64,000 nt of DNA from positions 124,001 to 188,000 of the forward strand of contig NW_001799622.1 of assembly GCF_000165425.1 (NCBI RefSeq), read 5' to 3'. The notes below the pieces were generated by a model. It saw only the letters and a list, made by a program, of their open reading frames with translations, was not told where the DNA came from and ran no database searches. Below are positions 17,815-29,388 of this stretch, one piece after another. Every line of letters starts with the position of its first letter. Within the stretch, counting starts at the first letter, position 1. The stretch is from Paramecium tetraurelia (Eukaryota > Ciliophora > Oligohymenophorea > Peniculida > Parameciidae). The position numbers and the translations under genes are program-made.

Positions 17815-17998
17815 TTAATTATATAAATTATGAAATAGTGTATTTTAAAAGTATGAATAGAGATTGGTATTGAAATTAATGATTCCTATTGTTGTTAAAT
17901 AATTTCTAATAATATATTATTTGTATTCTTGATTTAAAATATAACGAGAATCTAATTTTTGATAGATATATTATTCTATAAATTACACTAAAACTTTA

Positions 17999-18970
17999 TC
18001 AATTTAATCTGAAATATTGAATCTAATGGTATTGTTTTGTATGAACAGATAATTTTAAATCTATGAGATCTTCTGAAATAAATTTCATTGCCAAAGATCC
18101 TAAATTATGATTGTAAGTCTATTATACCTTTCAACTTATCCCCTTTGGAGGCAGGTATTTCTTCATTGAAGTAGAGAATGACTGGTTTCCAGAAGGGAGA
18201 CTTGGATGGACCCATGATGACATCGATTGGTAAGTGGGTGAAGGTGAATGAATATTTCATCCATATAATTACTCCTGTAACGAAGTCTTGTCGATTGATT
18301 TGAACTTGATAGGAGTTACTAAAGGACAGATCTTCGAGTGTGCATTTCATCAAGTCGACCTCATAAATTAAGACAGGATCACTATTTAATTAGTCTTATC
18401 TAATGCTTTCTAGTAGAGGCTCATGCTTGACCCATCGTTTCATCCACTTCATGTTAACTCCATAGACGGAATCCCTTATTATAGGGGTAGGAAAGCATAC
18501 CAAAATGTCAATTTTTATTCACGGTATTCTCCATCTTCAATTGACTGAAGTAACAATTAACCTTTGTCTGGCAAGATGAGTCCGTCTTTATTGAGGTATT
18601 TGTCTCTGGCTGCGATTAACTCCTGGATGTTTCCTCTGTAGAAGAGCAAGTTGCCCATCCAGGCAGAAATGATGATATCGACCTTGCATTCTAATTCAAC
18701 TTCCTTGATGGACTTTTTGTGTAGGGTGACGTTGTTGACGTTGTTCTATTCAATGATTTTTTGTGCATGATCGTGTGATTTCATGGCGAATACTTGTTTG
18801 GCACCGGATCTACTAAGAATCACAGGGATGAGGCCAAGCCCAGCATTGAGATCCAATATCACTTTGTCTTTGAAGAGATGTTTGTTGCGAGTGATTGCGT
18901 TGAGGAATGGCTGGATGCGATTTTAATCCTTGAGGATATCCTCGTCATTGAGAAAATTGTTACAATCCAT
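17999..18970 (-). CDS. PRMT-like protein, predicted catalytically inactive
   Basis: 305 residues aligning by eye along the whole protein arginine methyltransferase fold. Introns are 18475-18500 (26 nt, AAG acceptor) and 18100-18127 (28 nt). Recognisable blocks: [25 protein letters not shown] (motif I), [21 protein letters not shown] (double-E loop region), [24 protein letters not shown], and a beta-barrel ending [12 protein letters not shown]. Key residues are replaced. Motif I is DLNAGLG instead of D-x-G-x-G-x-G. The ribose-binding acid after motif I is Lys (FAMKSH). Both glutamates of the double-E loop are gone (SAWMG...FYRG instead of SEWMG...YES). The THW loop reads PFWK. The N-terminal YFxxY helix is not evident. 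It is probably a pseudo-enzyme or regulatory partner. Start codons of this gene and the C2H2 gene are 10 bp apart. Confidence 0.85.
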
Positions 18971-18983
18971 TTTAATTAAAATG
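18968..18983. promoter_or_regulatory. Palindromic divergent start region
   Basis: The sequence CATTTTAATTAAAATG is a perfect 16-bp inverted repeat holding the start codons of both divergent genes, with only TTTAATTAAA between them. Any promoter for either gene must therefore lie in or beyond the other gene's first codons. Confidence 0.75.
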
Positions 18984-19972
18984 TCTGAATTTCCATGTGA
19001 TACTTGCGAAAAGCAATTCAAACTAAAAAGAACATTGGAAGCTCACAAAATGATACACACTGGAGAGAAACCCTACGAATGGTATAAAATAACTTATTTA
19101 AATATGGAAAAGTGCTCAGTGTCAACAACGCTTTAGACAATATTCCTCCCTACAAAAGCATCAAAGAACACACTCTGGAGCTAAACCATATGAGTGTGAG
19201 GAATGCAAATAGGCTTTCTCCCAAGTATATAAGTACCAGATTTTATTAGATCTCCAATTTGAAGAGACACTAACGCAAACATTCCAATGAAAAACCCTTC
19301 AAATGCGAGGAATGTGGAAAACAATTCATCACCAGTCAAAATTACTAACAACATAATTCAAAACATCAATAGGATCGAAAATAATATAAATGCGAAAGTG
19401 GCTGTGGCAAAACTTATTTTTATATGTGCAGTTTAAAGAAACATGAAAAGGAAATGCATCAGAAAAAAGAAAAACCCATATTCACCACTGAATCCTATAA
19501 TCAATAAATTAAAAACCTCAAGGATTTCTTCACATGCAACCATCCTCAAGTAATACACAAAAATCATGTTGATGTACTCTTCAATGGATGCCTGTACTAT
19601 TACAACGAAGGTAATAAAATATCATAACTAGAAAATCAAAAAATTGAATATCACGAGCTTGTTGATGGTGGCAAACTAGAATGCGACCCAGTCAAAGATC
19701 ATTAGCATTTCCAAAAGAATCAACAATTTGCATAGATCGATTGTTCACAATGTCCCCAAGAAGTCAATTGCTGTTTAGCCACAAACCAAGGCAACATCCA
19801 AGAATCAGAATATCCCCAATCCTATGTCTTACATTATCATGGCCCTAACTGCGGACACCCCATAGTCTTGCACAACGGCCACGTCGATTATCTAGTCAAT
19901 GAGATGCTTCATTACCCTCATGATGGACATTGCGATAACCACGGAATTCTGAATAGAATCACAGTATAATGA
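18981..19972 (+). CDS. C2H2 zinc-finger protein with five fingers
   Basis: 311 residues. Introns are 19082-19112 (31 nt, AAG acceptor) and 19225-19249 (25 nt); both lie inside fingers and restore the C-x2-C...H-x3-H spacing. Five consecutive fingers occupy residues about 4-155. They start [40 protein letters not shown] and [12 protein letters not shown]; the last has a C-x4-C spacing. The linker after finger 1 is the canonical HTGEKPYE and those after fingers 2 and 3 are close variants ([16 protein letters not shown]). The C-terminal 150 residues hold further Cys/His clusters, for example [13 protein letters not shown] and [15 protein letters not shown], which may bind metal but match no finger I know. 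The likely role is a nuclear DNA- or RNA-binding regulator. Confidence 0.9.
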
Positions 19973-19999
19973 GAACATTAATAATTATATAATTCAAAA

Positions 20000-22055
20000 A
20001 TGTCATTAAGAAGCGTTGTCGAAATCGTAACTCATGTCGAGAGTTTTAGAAACGTCGATCTCTACTACCAAGGTGTTTATTTCCTCAGAATCACTATCCA
20101 CAATGATGCCCCCCAAGATGTACACCCATCAATCCANNNNNNNNNNNNNNNNNNNNNNNNNNNNNNNNNNNNNNNNNNNNNNNNNNNNNNNNNNNNNNNN
20201 NNNNNNNNNNNNNNNNNNNNNNNNNNNNNNNNNNNNNNNNNNNNNNNNNNNNNNNNNNNNNNNNNNNNNNNNNNNNNNNNNNNNNNNNNNNNNNNNNNNN
20301 NNNNNNNNNNNNNNNNNNNNNNNNNNNNNNNNNNNNNNNNNNNNNNNNNNNNNNNNNNNNNNNNNNNNNNNNNNNNNNNNNNNNNNNNNNNNNNNNNNNN
20401 NNNNNNNNNNNNNNNNNNNNNNNNNNNNNNNNNNNNNNNNNNNNNNNNNNNNNNNNNNNNNNNNNNNNNNNNNNNNNNNNNNNNNNNNNNNNNNNNNNNN
20501 NNNNNNNNNNNNNNNNNNNNNNNNNNNNNNNNNNNNNNNNNNNNNNNNNNNNNNNNNNNNNNNNNNNNNNNNNNNNNNNNNNNNNNNNNNNNNNNNNNNN
20601 NNNNNNNNNNNNNNNNNNNNNNNNNNNNNNNNNNNNNNNNNNNNNNNNNNNNNNNNNNNNNNNNNNNNNNNNNNNNNNNNNNNNNNNNNNNNNNNNNNNN
20701 NNNNNNNNNNNNNNNNNNNNNNNNNNNNNNNNNNNNNNNNNNNNNNNNNNNNNNNNNNNNNNNNNNNNNNNNNNNNNNNNNNNNNNNNNNNNNNNNNNNN
20801 NNNNNNNNNNNNNNNNNNNNNNNNNNNNNNNNNNNNNNNNNNNNNNNNNNNNNNNNNNNNNNNNNNNNNNNNNNNNNNNNNNNNNNNNNNNNNNNNNNNN
20901 NNNNNNNNNNNNNNNNNNNNNNNNNNNNNNNNNNNNNNNNNNNNNNNNNNNNNNNNNNNNNNNNNNNAACAACCACCCCAATAATTATTAGACAAGAATT
21001 TGGGAGTAGAACATAGATAGAAAAGTGAGAAAATGAGATTAGAAACCAAAGTTCAAGAATTAGGAGTTGAAGATTTGAATTCATTTCCAAAAACAGATAC
21101 ACAACCAATCATCTTTGAAGAATTCACTCCCAGAGAAGATAAAGATAAAAATGAAGAAAATATAGTAGATGCAGACATAACCAATAGTGAATATGACATT
21201 ATGTCATATCGAGGCATTCATTTGATAGTACTGGTTCATGGTTTTCAAGGCAACTCATATGACATGAAATTATTTAAGAACTACATATCATTAGCACATC
21301 CTGAAGCCATGTTTTTGTGTTCATCAATAAATGAAGAAAACACTGAGGGCAACATCCAAGAAATGGGAGAAAAACTAGCTACTGAAGTCATCAATTTCAT
21401 ATCTGAAAATTGTCCAGAAAATACTTTAGGTAGATTAAGCTTTATTGGACATTCATTAGGAGGAGTTATAATCAGAGCTTCCTTACCCTATCTAGATAAA
21501 TACTAAGATAAGATGTACACTTACATTAGTCTTTCATCTCCACAATTAGGATACTATTATAATGCTAGTAAGATTGTTGATGCTGGCATGTGGGTATTGA
21601 AGTAATGGAGAAAAAGCAAATGTTTAGAATAGTTACAAATGACTGATAATAGAAATATTGAAGAAACATGTCTCTAAAAACTTGCCTTGGCTAAAGGATT
21701 CGCTTGGTTTAAAAATGTCTGCTTTTTCAGTTGCATCTAAGACAGTTATGCTCCTTATGATTCTGCCAGAGTACAACTCTCAAAAGAGGCCCTTGAAGAT
21801 TAGTATTCATATATATGTTATAAATTTAAGGAAGAATAAACCATACGTTTAGATGGTCAAAGCATTATTGAGGCATCTTGAAAACACAAATGTTTATAGA
21901 ATTGATGTCAATTTTGAGATTTAAGAAAAGTATTTATTTCCATCAAATATAGAAACCTTGATACACTGATAGGCAGAACTGCGCATATTCAATTCTTAGA
22001 ATGTTAACCCCTATTAAGAATGATTGTCAGTCTATATGATCAATTCTTCTGTTGA
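20000..22055 (+). CDS. FAM135: FAM135 lipase-like (DUF676) protein, interrupted by an assembly gap
   Basis: The N-terminus MSLRSVVEIVTHVESFRNVDL matches the FAM135 N-terminal domain (F-x-NVDL-x2-G-x-Y-x-I). An 831-base N gap follows. After the gap the alpha/beta-hydrolase part reads HLIVLVHGFQGNSYDMKL, LSFIGHSLGG (nucleophile Ser in GHSLG), YTYISLSSPQLG and SARVQLS. A C-terminal NLDTLIGRTAHIQFLE matches the conserved NTLIGRAAHI of FAM135. Introns are 21803-21830 (28 nt, AAG acceptor) and 21930-21952 (23 nt). FAM135 proteins are cytosolic or ER-associated putative lipid hydrolases of unknown substrate. Because of the gap the total length and central introns cannot be given. Begins 27 bp after the C2H2 gene's stop, same strand. 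Confidence 0.9.
20137..20967. other. Assembly gap (831 N)
   Basis: Run of N inside the FAM135-like gene. Six-frame open frames crossing it have no meaning. Confidence 1.
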
Positions 22056-22147
22056 AAATTTGATAATTTATTAATTGTTAAATTCAAAGCTAATACTAGA
22101 TAGTATATAATGACATCAGTCTTAATTAATAATTCGTATTAATCTTA

Positions 22148-23114
22148 ATGTAAAGAATTCAAGCACTTTCCAACTAGTTCAATCCTACTATTGCTCCCCC
22201 TGCTGGCAATGTTACTTATCCATGGGTTATGAAATACCCAGATTTCTTCCCTTTTGAATAGGTAGGCAATCTTAAAGGCAAAACCGTCATAATTAGTGGA
22301 GGATCAAGAGTATATCCAAATCTTATTTGCTTAGGGCATTGGATTGGCTATTGGAATTAGAGCTGCCAAAGATGGTGCTAATGTTGTCATACTTGCCAAA
22401 ACAGTAGACCCACATCCTAAGTTACCAGGTACAATTGCATCTGCTTGTGCTGAAATTGAAAAAGCAGGAGGTAAGGCATTGGGAATTCAATGTGATATCA
22501 GATTTGAAAAGGATATTTAAGCTGCTGTATAAAAAACTGTTGAAACCTTTGGTGGAATTGACATAGTTGTGAATAGTGCTAGTGCAATATCACTTACAGA
22601 TACAGAATCTACAGACATGAAGAAATATGACTTAATGCATCAAATCAATACTAGAGGAACGTATTTAATGAGCAAGACTTGTATTCCTTATCTTAAGAAA
22701 TCCTCTAATCCTCATATTCTCAATTTATCACCTCCTCTAAGTATGTAATCCAAATGGTTTGCCCCACACATTGCATATACTATGGCTAAATATGGAATGA
22801 GTATGTGTGTCTTAGGGATGAGTGAAGAATTCCGAAATTAAATTGGAGTGAATGCCTTATGGCCAAGAACTTCAATTGCAACAGCTGCAGTTCAAAATGT
22901 TTTAGGTGGGGACTCTATGATGTAAGCATCTAGAAATGTGGAAATTATGGCTGATTCTGCACATGTTATATTAACAAGTTGTCACAAAAAGACTACAGGA
23001 AACTTTTTCATTGATGACGAAGTCTTAGCGAGTGTTGGAGTCAAAGATTTTAGTATATACAGATGTGATCCAAAGTTCTCGGATTCATAATTAGCACCTG
23101 ATTTTTTTATTTGA
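22148..23114 (+). CDS. HSDL2: HSDL2-like short-chain dehydrogenase
   Basis: 313 residues; one 25-nt intron at 22310-22334 splits the cofactor motif SGGSR/GIG. Other landmarks are LAIGIRAAKDGANVVILAK, GGIDIVVNSASAIS, NTRGTYLMSKTCIPYL, the LNLSPP block and the Tyr-x3-Lys in AYTMAKYGMS. The end DPKFSDSQLAPDFFI resembles the C-terminus of the SDR part of HSDL2, a peroxisomal or mitochondrial lipid-metabolism SDR. The SCP2 sterol-carrier domain that follows in animal HSDL2 is absent here, and TGA comes at 23112. The substrate is unknown, presumably a hydroxy-acyl or steroid-like lipid. The glycine motif begins SGG rather than TGG; otherwise the catalytic residues are complete. Confidence 0.9.
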
Positions 23115-23394
23115 GAAAATTAAACAATATTAACAATCAATAATTTTCTTTATTTTATAAAATGAGTTGAAAAAATCTTATATGATACATCATTTATATA
23201 TTAGAATTAAAAAGTATTAATTAAAGAAAATATCTATTTATGATTATAAATAAAGATATAATTTTTAGTATCAAGTTAATTAAATATTAAATCAATGGAT
23301 TCTAAAATAATAATATCCTTATTTTTTGTCAGCATAACATATAAAATAAAGATATTCTACAATTCAATTATTTTAATCAATATATTAATTTATT

Positions 23395-24430
23395 TCAACA
23401 CTTTATTTCTTTCTTTGAACTCAGTATTTTATTGCGAACATGAATACCAGAGAATGTCTTTAAATAACAAGTTTAAATCATTCTTTTAGAGAAGGTTCTT
23501 TGAGTCAATACTTGAATGTCCTGTTTTATATTCTAATTTGATTTTCCTCTTCTGGGACTACTATTTTTTGATGAATAGTCAAATGTTTCTAGGTTAGGGG
23601 CTGATGACCTCAGTGATATGGGTCTCAGGAATAATTGGGTTGAATCTGTTTAGAGATGATTTGTCCTTTTTTAAGGGGACTTTTCCCAAAGATATGGTCT
23701 CAAATTAATGGAGGGAGTGCAAATTAATTTGAAATTAGAGTTAAATTTCTTTTAATTTGGACTTTCAATCTTGGATCTGAGTTTATGGGGGCTAGTATCT
23801 GGAATTGAAAGGAGAGTTGTAGTAGACTTTAATGATTTAGTTGAAACTGTAAGTAAAGATTATTATTTTTGTTGTAAATATGAACTAGACCACAAATCTT
23901 AGGTGAGTTTCTCTGATTTCAGTTATAAATTATGAAATTTATTCATTTTATATGATTGTTTCCCACATTCATTACAATGACAACTAAGTCTCCTTTGATT
24001 ATGCTCATTTACTTCATACATCTTATCTCTAATCATTCTCTGCTTTTATTGTCTCTTATCCCTCTAAATGAGTTTATCTATCAACAAAGTTCGATGATGA
24101 AAGAGTAGTCTTCTTGATTTTTCTTAGTTCTCCGTTTTGATTGTAGTAGCTTATGAAACTCGAGATTTAGGTGCTTCCACAAATTAGTAATAATGTGATG
24201 CATTTAAACTCCGAGCTTGGTAAGCTATAAAATATCATACCTCTTAACCTTCCCTCTATAGAACAACTCTAACTAAAGGCTTTTGTTTTCATCTAAAGTC
24301 CCGATTAATATTATATTTATATTATCTCAATTTATGGATATTGTATGCAAAATTGCAGCACTAAATTCTCATGGCAAATCATCAAGTATCTCAAACATGA
24401 TGGTAAGCCCTTATTCAACGAATACTCCAT
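23395..24430 (-). CDS. Hypothetical basic protein with a short Cys motif
   Basis: Reads as 336 residues with one 25-nt intron (24216-24240, CAAG acceptor). The frame has no TGA for over 1 kb, far more than expected by chance. The central part is strongly basic (IQRDKRQQQKQRMIRDKMY) and leads to LSCHCNECGKQSYKMNKFH, a lone C-x-C-x2-C-like cluster. The C-terminal half is Ser/Pro/Lys rich, with motifs such as IPDTSPHKLRSK and SPRRGKSNQ. An in-frame ATG at 24292 is an alternative start. The one at 24430 is preferred because it leaves a 62-bp divergent spacer with the next gene. An alternative 28-nt intron near 23418-23445 would change the last 20 residues. No family recognised; a nuclear or RNA-related role is only a guess. 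Confidence 0.5.
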
Positions 24431-24492
24431 AAACTTGTCGGTCTGTTTTATAATTTATTCCAATGATCCAATCATCTGTTAAAAAATAAGAA

Positions 24493-24949
24493 ATGAAAAA
24501 ATTTATTTTAAAGCAGAGAAGAGAATATGATAAAAAAAAACAAATCGTAGAATCAGGCTAATTAACTTAAAGGGGCATGGCCAAATATCTCAAACCAAAT
24601 AGTAAATCAATATATCATTAAAGGGTTGAAATGGTAAAAAAATGAATTAAGACTTTGTAATACAATAATAGAGACAAAATTAAAAATTGCTGATTTAATA
24701 TTGAATACAAAAGGAGGATAATCTAGAAAGGATACATTAATAGAAAGGATCTAAACTCAGATTGAAAGCCCTAGATAAATTTTCAGCTAGAAAAAAATTA
24801 AGAGTGAACATAATGTATAACAATTCATAGATAGAATAAAGTCTTAATCTATCCCTTTTAAATTAAGATCAGATGCTTAATCTCCCTCGAAAATTAATCA
24901 ATCTCAAAAAATAATCTAAAATGTTAAAACTATATGTAAAACAGAATGA
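24493..24949 (+). CDS. Small lysine-rich hypothetical protein
   Basis: 144 residues from ATG 24493 with one 22-nt intron at 24602-24623 (AAG acceptor). Starts MKKFILKQRREYDKKKQ. The body is basic and helical (NTIIETKLKIADLILNTKG), and the C-terminal half is Ser/Gln/Lys rich. The spliced frame and the divergent position relative to the minus-strand gene favour a real gene, but no domain is recognisable. Its 3' end overlaps the stop region of the converging minus-strand gene by about 46 bp. Confidence 0.5.
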
Positions 24950-25426
24950 TTTTTATTAATCAATATTATTATTAATTGTTTTAATTTTTGTAATTTATTT
25001 TTCATCAATTTTGTAACTGCATCCATACATACTTCTTGTATTTATTTCTCTAAATTTTCATAATTTTCTGCTCTTAAGATTAATTTTTCTAAGATTTATC
25101 CAGCCTTAGCAAGATTATCCTCCTCAAAATTTTTAGTCCTAATTAACTTCATCTTCTTCAATTAAATTTGTACCCATTTCTTTTTTAAAAATAACTTAAT
25201 TCTTATGTGAATTAAATATCTTAATTATTTGACTAGCAATTGTTATTAATTTCTTTAGGATTAATATTACATAATGATACAATACATTAAAAATTTCTCC
25301 AAAATGAGCATTTATGTAGGAGATATTGAATTCATTCTTCCCTGAAGACTGAGTGTTAGGTTGCTACCAGTGATAATTATTGTATGTTGAATTACATGTT
25401 TTCCCTTAACATTTATTTTATTCCAT
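24904..25426 (-). CDS. Hypothetical 165-residue protein
   Basis: Starts MEQNKCQGKTCNSTYNNYHW and continues through NEFNISYINAHFGEIFNVLY and a hydrophobic-helical stretch. Removing a 25-nt intron at 25123-25147 (atypical GTT donor, GAG end) joins an acidic LIEEDE to EDNLAKAGQILEKL, followed by an amphipathic helix with ENYENLEKQIQEVCMDAV. Spliced length is a multiple of three. No family recognised. The predicted C-terminus overlaps the converging plus-strand gene, so the true stop could be earlier if another intron exists. Confidence 0.45.
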
Positions 25427-25693
25427 TTAGTTAAACTTCGTATCATCATACATCTAGAAAATGTTTATAAGATTTCAATCTTTCAGAATTTACTAGATTA
25501 TAAAATATTTCCCATACTATCTAACAACTTTTATTAATTTTCTTACGCAAGTACTTATTCATTTCATTTTATTATTTCATTAAACTTGATGATTAGGGAA
25601 TTCTTACTTCAATAATATTTATGTAATTACCAAAAATCAATTTAATCAAATAATAAATTAGAGATTCAAGCAATTCACTTAACAAATAATATA

Positions 25694-28600
25694 ATGAATT
25701 AAAATTTTTTCGACAATGCTAACCAAAAATAAGTATTGTATTTTATTTATCAATTTAGCAACTTTATAAAGCATTATCAAAATATAATGGTCCAACTACT
25801 TCAACTCCAAGCATTTTGTCAGAATATTTATCATCTGCAAAAACATAAACATCAAATAATAAAAACAACTCTAATAGAGTGAAGCCTTTACTCAGTCCAT
25901 AAAATATTTCAAAGCCTATCTAAAATGATTCATTAAGAATTAAAACTTCTACTCTTCACTTTCCTTAAAAACAACCGGTTTCCCATCACATCAAAAGTCT
26001 TTCCTCAGATATCAAGCAGCAACCACAACCTCCAATTAGAAGGAGAGGAAGACAGGAAAGAATGATATTTCAATCGGATTCCTAGCAAGCTCCATTCTTG
26101 ATCATACAAAATAAAGTCAGAGATTCAAGAAGAATGGATACTGTCAGAAAGAGTACCTTGCCCTCATTGCAGCTGGAATCACAAAGAAGCATCTAAATTA
26201 CAAGTCCGAGAATAACAGACATCCCTTTGGTGCCAATTCAATAAGTAACCGAAATTTAAGATTCAAAAAGCCAACTTTTTTAAGAAGCAGATAAATTTTA
26301 TATGGATGAAGTAAATAATGCAGATGATAATGAATTTGTAAATGAAGACAAAAAAGCATCAGATCTTTTCAATATATTATAACGAAAGGTTAGTATCACT
26401 GAGCCAAATGAATTGAATGAACTTAAAAATCAAAATGAAAATTAGGAAGAGGTCTTTTAGACTGAAAGAGAAGTCAATTTTGATGACGATGAATTATAAT
26501 CATCGAGAGCAATGAAAAAATTAAGCGTAAAGATGAAATTCAAAAATGCTGTATCCCAGTAAGTTTAGAATATGTTTAAACATAGAGAAGTAATATTTTT
26601 ATTAAAAATAGTTAAAATCATTGTTTACAGTCATCATCTCACCTGAATTCAGTTCAAAACATGAAGAGGAAAGGTAGAAAATTAGTGATTAATACGAATA
26701 AGGAAACTTTATATTAGCAAAAAATATGTAAACCCGCAAAAAATCCAATAATATTGAATCTAGATAAAGCATTAAATGCATCAAAGACAAATATGTTTTT
26801 AAACATAGTCACAAAATAAACACTATTGTTTAGAGTCAATTACAAAAATTAAATACAACAAACAAAGCATTTTAAAGAAAAATATCAATGATCAAGGGCA
26901 CACAATGGACTACTAAAGAATGTGACTATCCATAATAATAGTAATTTTCCTTATTAAACAAATTTAAAAAGTAATCTGTCTATTCAAATCAGATTGGTTA
27001 AGGATAAGTAATACAAAATAATTATGAATAAATTTTACCGAATTTAATGGATGATGCTAATAAAATAATTATTACAATTACTAATCCTATATTGTAAAAT
27101 ACAATTTTGGAATTTAACAAGCCTAAATTTATTGTTCATATGGATACTATTATTGATGAATAAGTAATTCAACCAATTTCCCCACCTAAAAAAGCCATTC
27201 AGCATTCCTCCTCATTACATTCATCTTTTAAATTGTAAAAAATATAAAATTCAGCCTCTTAATCAGTTATTATTAATAAAGATCATATTTCTAATCACAA
27301 TGTGTATAATAGTATTTTGAATACGAATACTATTGAAGATAACAGCAATTTGGATTTTAATTAAGAATATTCTAAAGTAAGAAATTAAAATTAATAATTA
27401 GTCAAATTTATATGTGAGACTCTATTATCAAAATAGATTACATAAAATACCACAAAAGATATCTTATACTTAGCATAATTTAAAAGAGATTGAAGATATA
27501 TTTTACTAATATGTCTCAATGATAACTGGTTCTTAAATGTAAATCTTGTTTTTAGGATTAGTTCTTTTTAAACAAGCCGTAATTTTACGAAATAAATTAA
27601 GAGCATAGAAAAATCAAATTTAGTTTAAGAATCACAAATATTTTTTGAGAAATATGATATTCCCTAGTTACGAAAACAGTTCTCGTTTGACTTTGAAAAT
27701 TCAATTAGTCTTCTATCTAGTTAATCAGATTAGAGTAATTCATTTGATCAAATTTTAGAGGGACCAAATAGCAGTAATTGATTTCATAAAACTAGATTAG
27801 GACTTTAAGTTGATCAAAAACATGAAAGTAAAATGAAAAACATTATACAATCGATGAAAAATTTAAGTGATGACTCTGAATCATAGATCTTCGTTGAGGA
27901 TGTTGTAAAAAATCAAATATGTAAATCTCCAAATTAATTTAGAAATTTCAACTGGATTATTAAACACAATCAAGAAGGTGAAGAATAAATTTCATTGTCC
28001 GTTAAATGCATAAGTCATAATAAGTGTTTTAGATTAGAGTACTAAGAATGATCTATTGACATTCCAAATGATGGAATAATCTGAGGAACAGATTCAGCAA
28101 TTTATTCATGGAGATTGCGACACTAATGCATTAACAAACTTAGACTCTTTCTATTTATAAAGAAAACTGAGAAATATGATACTGAATGGCATCGAAATGA
28201 GATATGAAAAGATACTCATCGGCAGATATTAGAATTAATAAAGAATGATTGATCCAGAACATTCTGATCTTGTGTAATCAACTATTCTTGAAGCTCCATA
28301 ACATCTTATTTCTTCTTCTTAACAATCTCAATAATCTCAATAATCTTCGGAATACTAACTGCTTCAAAAACAAAAGCTAATCAGTCTCAAATAGCAGGGC
28401 AGAAGCAGAAATTTATAAAGAGATAGTTTGACTGTTATCGTCAAACCTAAACTCAATTCCAAACATACTATCAATTCCCCTGATGTAACCAATGTCCATA
28501 GCAAACCCACATCTTAATATACAAATCAATTAACTTACAATGTCTTCTCAAGCTTCAACATAATATCTTACAAAGCCTACCAATCAATCATAATAATCTG

Positions 28601-29372
28601 TCAAAGTCTCAAGCGTGTAAAATCTAGAGGAAAATTTGTCCCAATTGGAGATAAGTCCACAATCATCCTTGAAGTCGATAAAATCTAAATCCGCCATGGA
28701 TTCCTCACATATTATATCTTAGACTAATCCTCCTAAGATGTAGAAAAGTCAAAAAATCAAAGATTTAGTCAAAGTGTCTCAAGAAAAATTGACCCTTCCT
28801 CATTAGCAAATTTAATAAAAGGAGGAATTAATTCCTTCCAAATAATAATAAAAGTCATTTAATGGTTCATTGCTTTAATAACCCATTATGGAAAATAAAG
28901 TATATATCCTTCTTTAAGTTTAGTCTTTGAGTATGTTTTCCTATTCATTACGAATGAGAAACCAAGCTTTAGGCCATAACAGAAGATAAAACCTCGATCA
29001 ATTCAAAATATTAGAATAACTTATTTATGATAATGATTTTCAAGAAGTAATAATTATCTATTAAGAATAGTTCTCTGAACATCTGTAATAGGTGCCACAA
29101 ATGTATATAGACCGAAGATTAGAGAACAATGACACTTTATTGATTTTGGCTTCCAAAAGTGGATGTAAAGATATGGTTAAAGAACTAATTAAGATGGGAG
29201 CAGACATTAACATTTAAAATGTATTTTTTTACTTAAGCAGGATGATGGAAATACGGCTGTCCATGTAGCTCTATCATATGGCCATTATAAAATTGCAGAC
29301 ATACTCATTAGAGCAGGAGCCAACACTAATATTCTAAATAATATTGGTAAAAATGCTTGGAGTATATTATGA
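25694..29372 (+). CDS. Large ankyrin-repeat protein
   Basis: About 1160 residues. Introns recognised: 25733-25758, then 22 nt near 26591, 25 nt near 27377, 23 nt near 27538, 27 nt near 27773 (contains an in-frame TGA), 28 nt near 28000 (GTC donor) and 20 nt near 29221. Most of the protein is low-complexity Ser/Asn/Gln/Lys. Around 28280-28340 it is Gln/Ser rich. The C-terminus has two ankyrin repeats: NNDTLLILASKSGCKDMVKE with LIKMGADINIQN, then DGNTAVHVALSYGHYKIADI with LIRAGANTNILN. One frame change near 28440-28630 is unresolved. It is explained either by a further 22-nt intron with GTC donor (candidate 28606-28627), which makes the total length a multiple of three, or by a one-base error. 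The likely role is a protein-interaction scaffold. The start ATG at 25694 (MNQNFFDNANQKQ) gives a phase-0 first intron. Confidence 0.75.
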
Positions 29373-29388
29373 TGAATAATCTCTACTA

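Noticed and set aside
20000-21108. Long open frames on both strands across the gap
   Set aside because: They are open only because the 831-base N run has no stops. Only the FAM135 reading is supported at both ends.
23295-23489. Short hydrophobic plus-strand ORF
   Set aside because: It overlaps the 3' end of a better supported minus-strand gene and is AT-biased.
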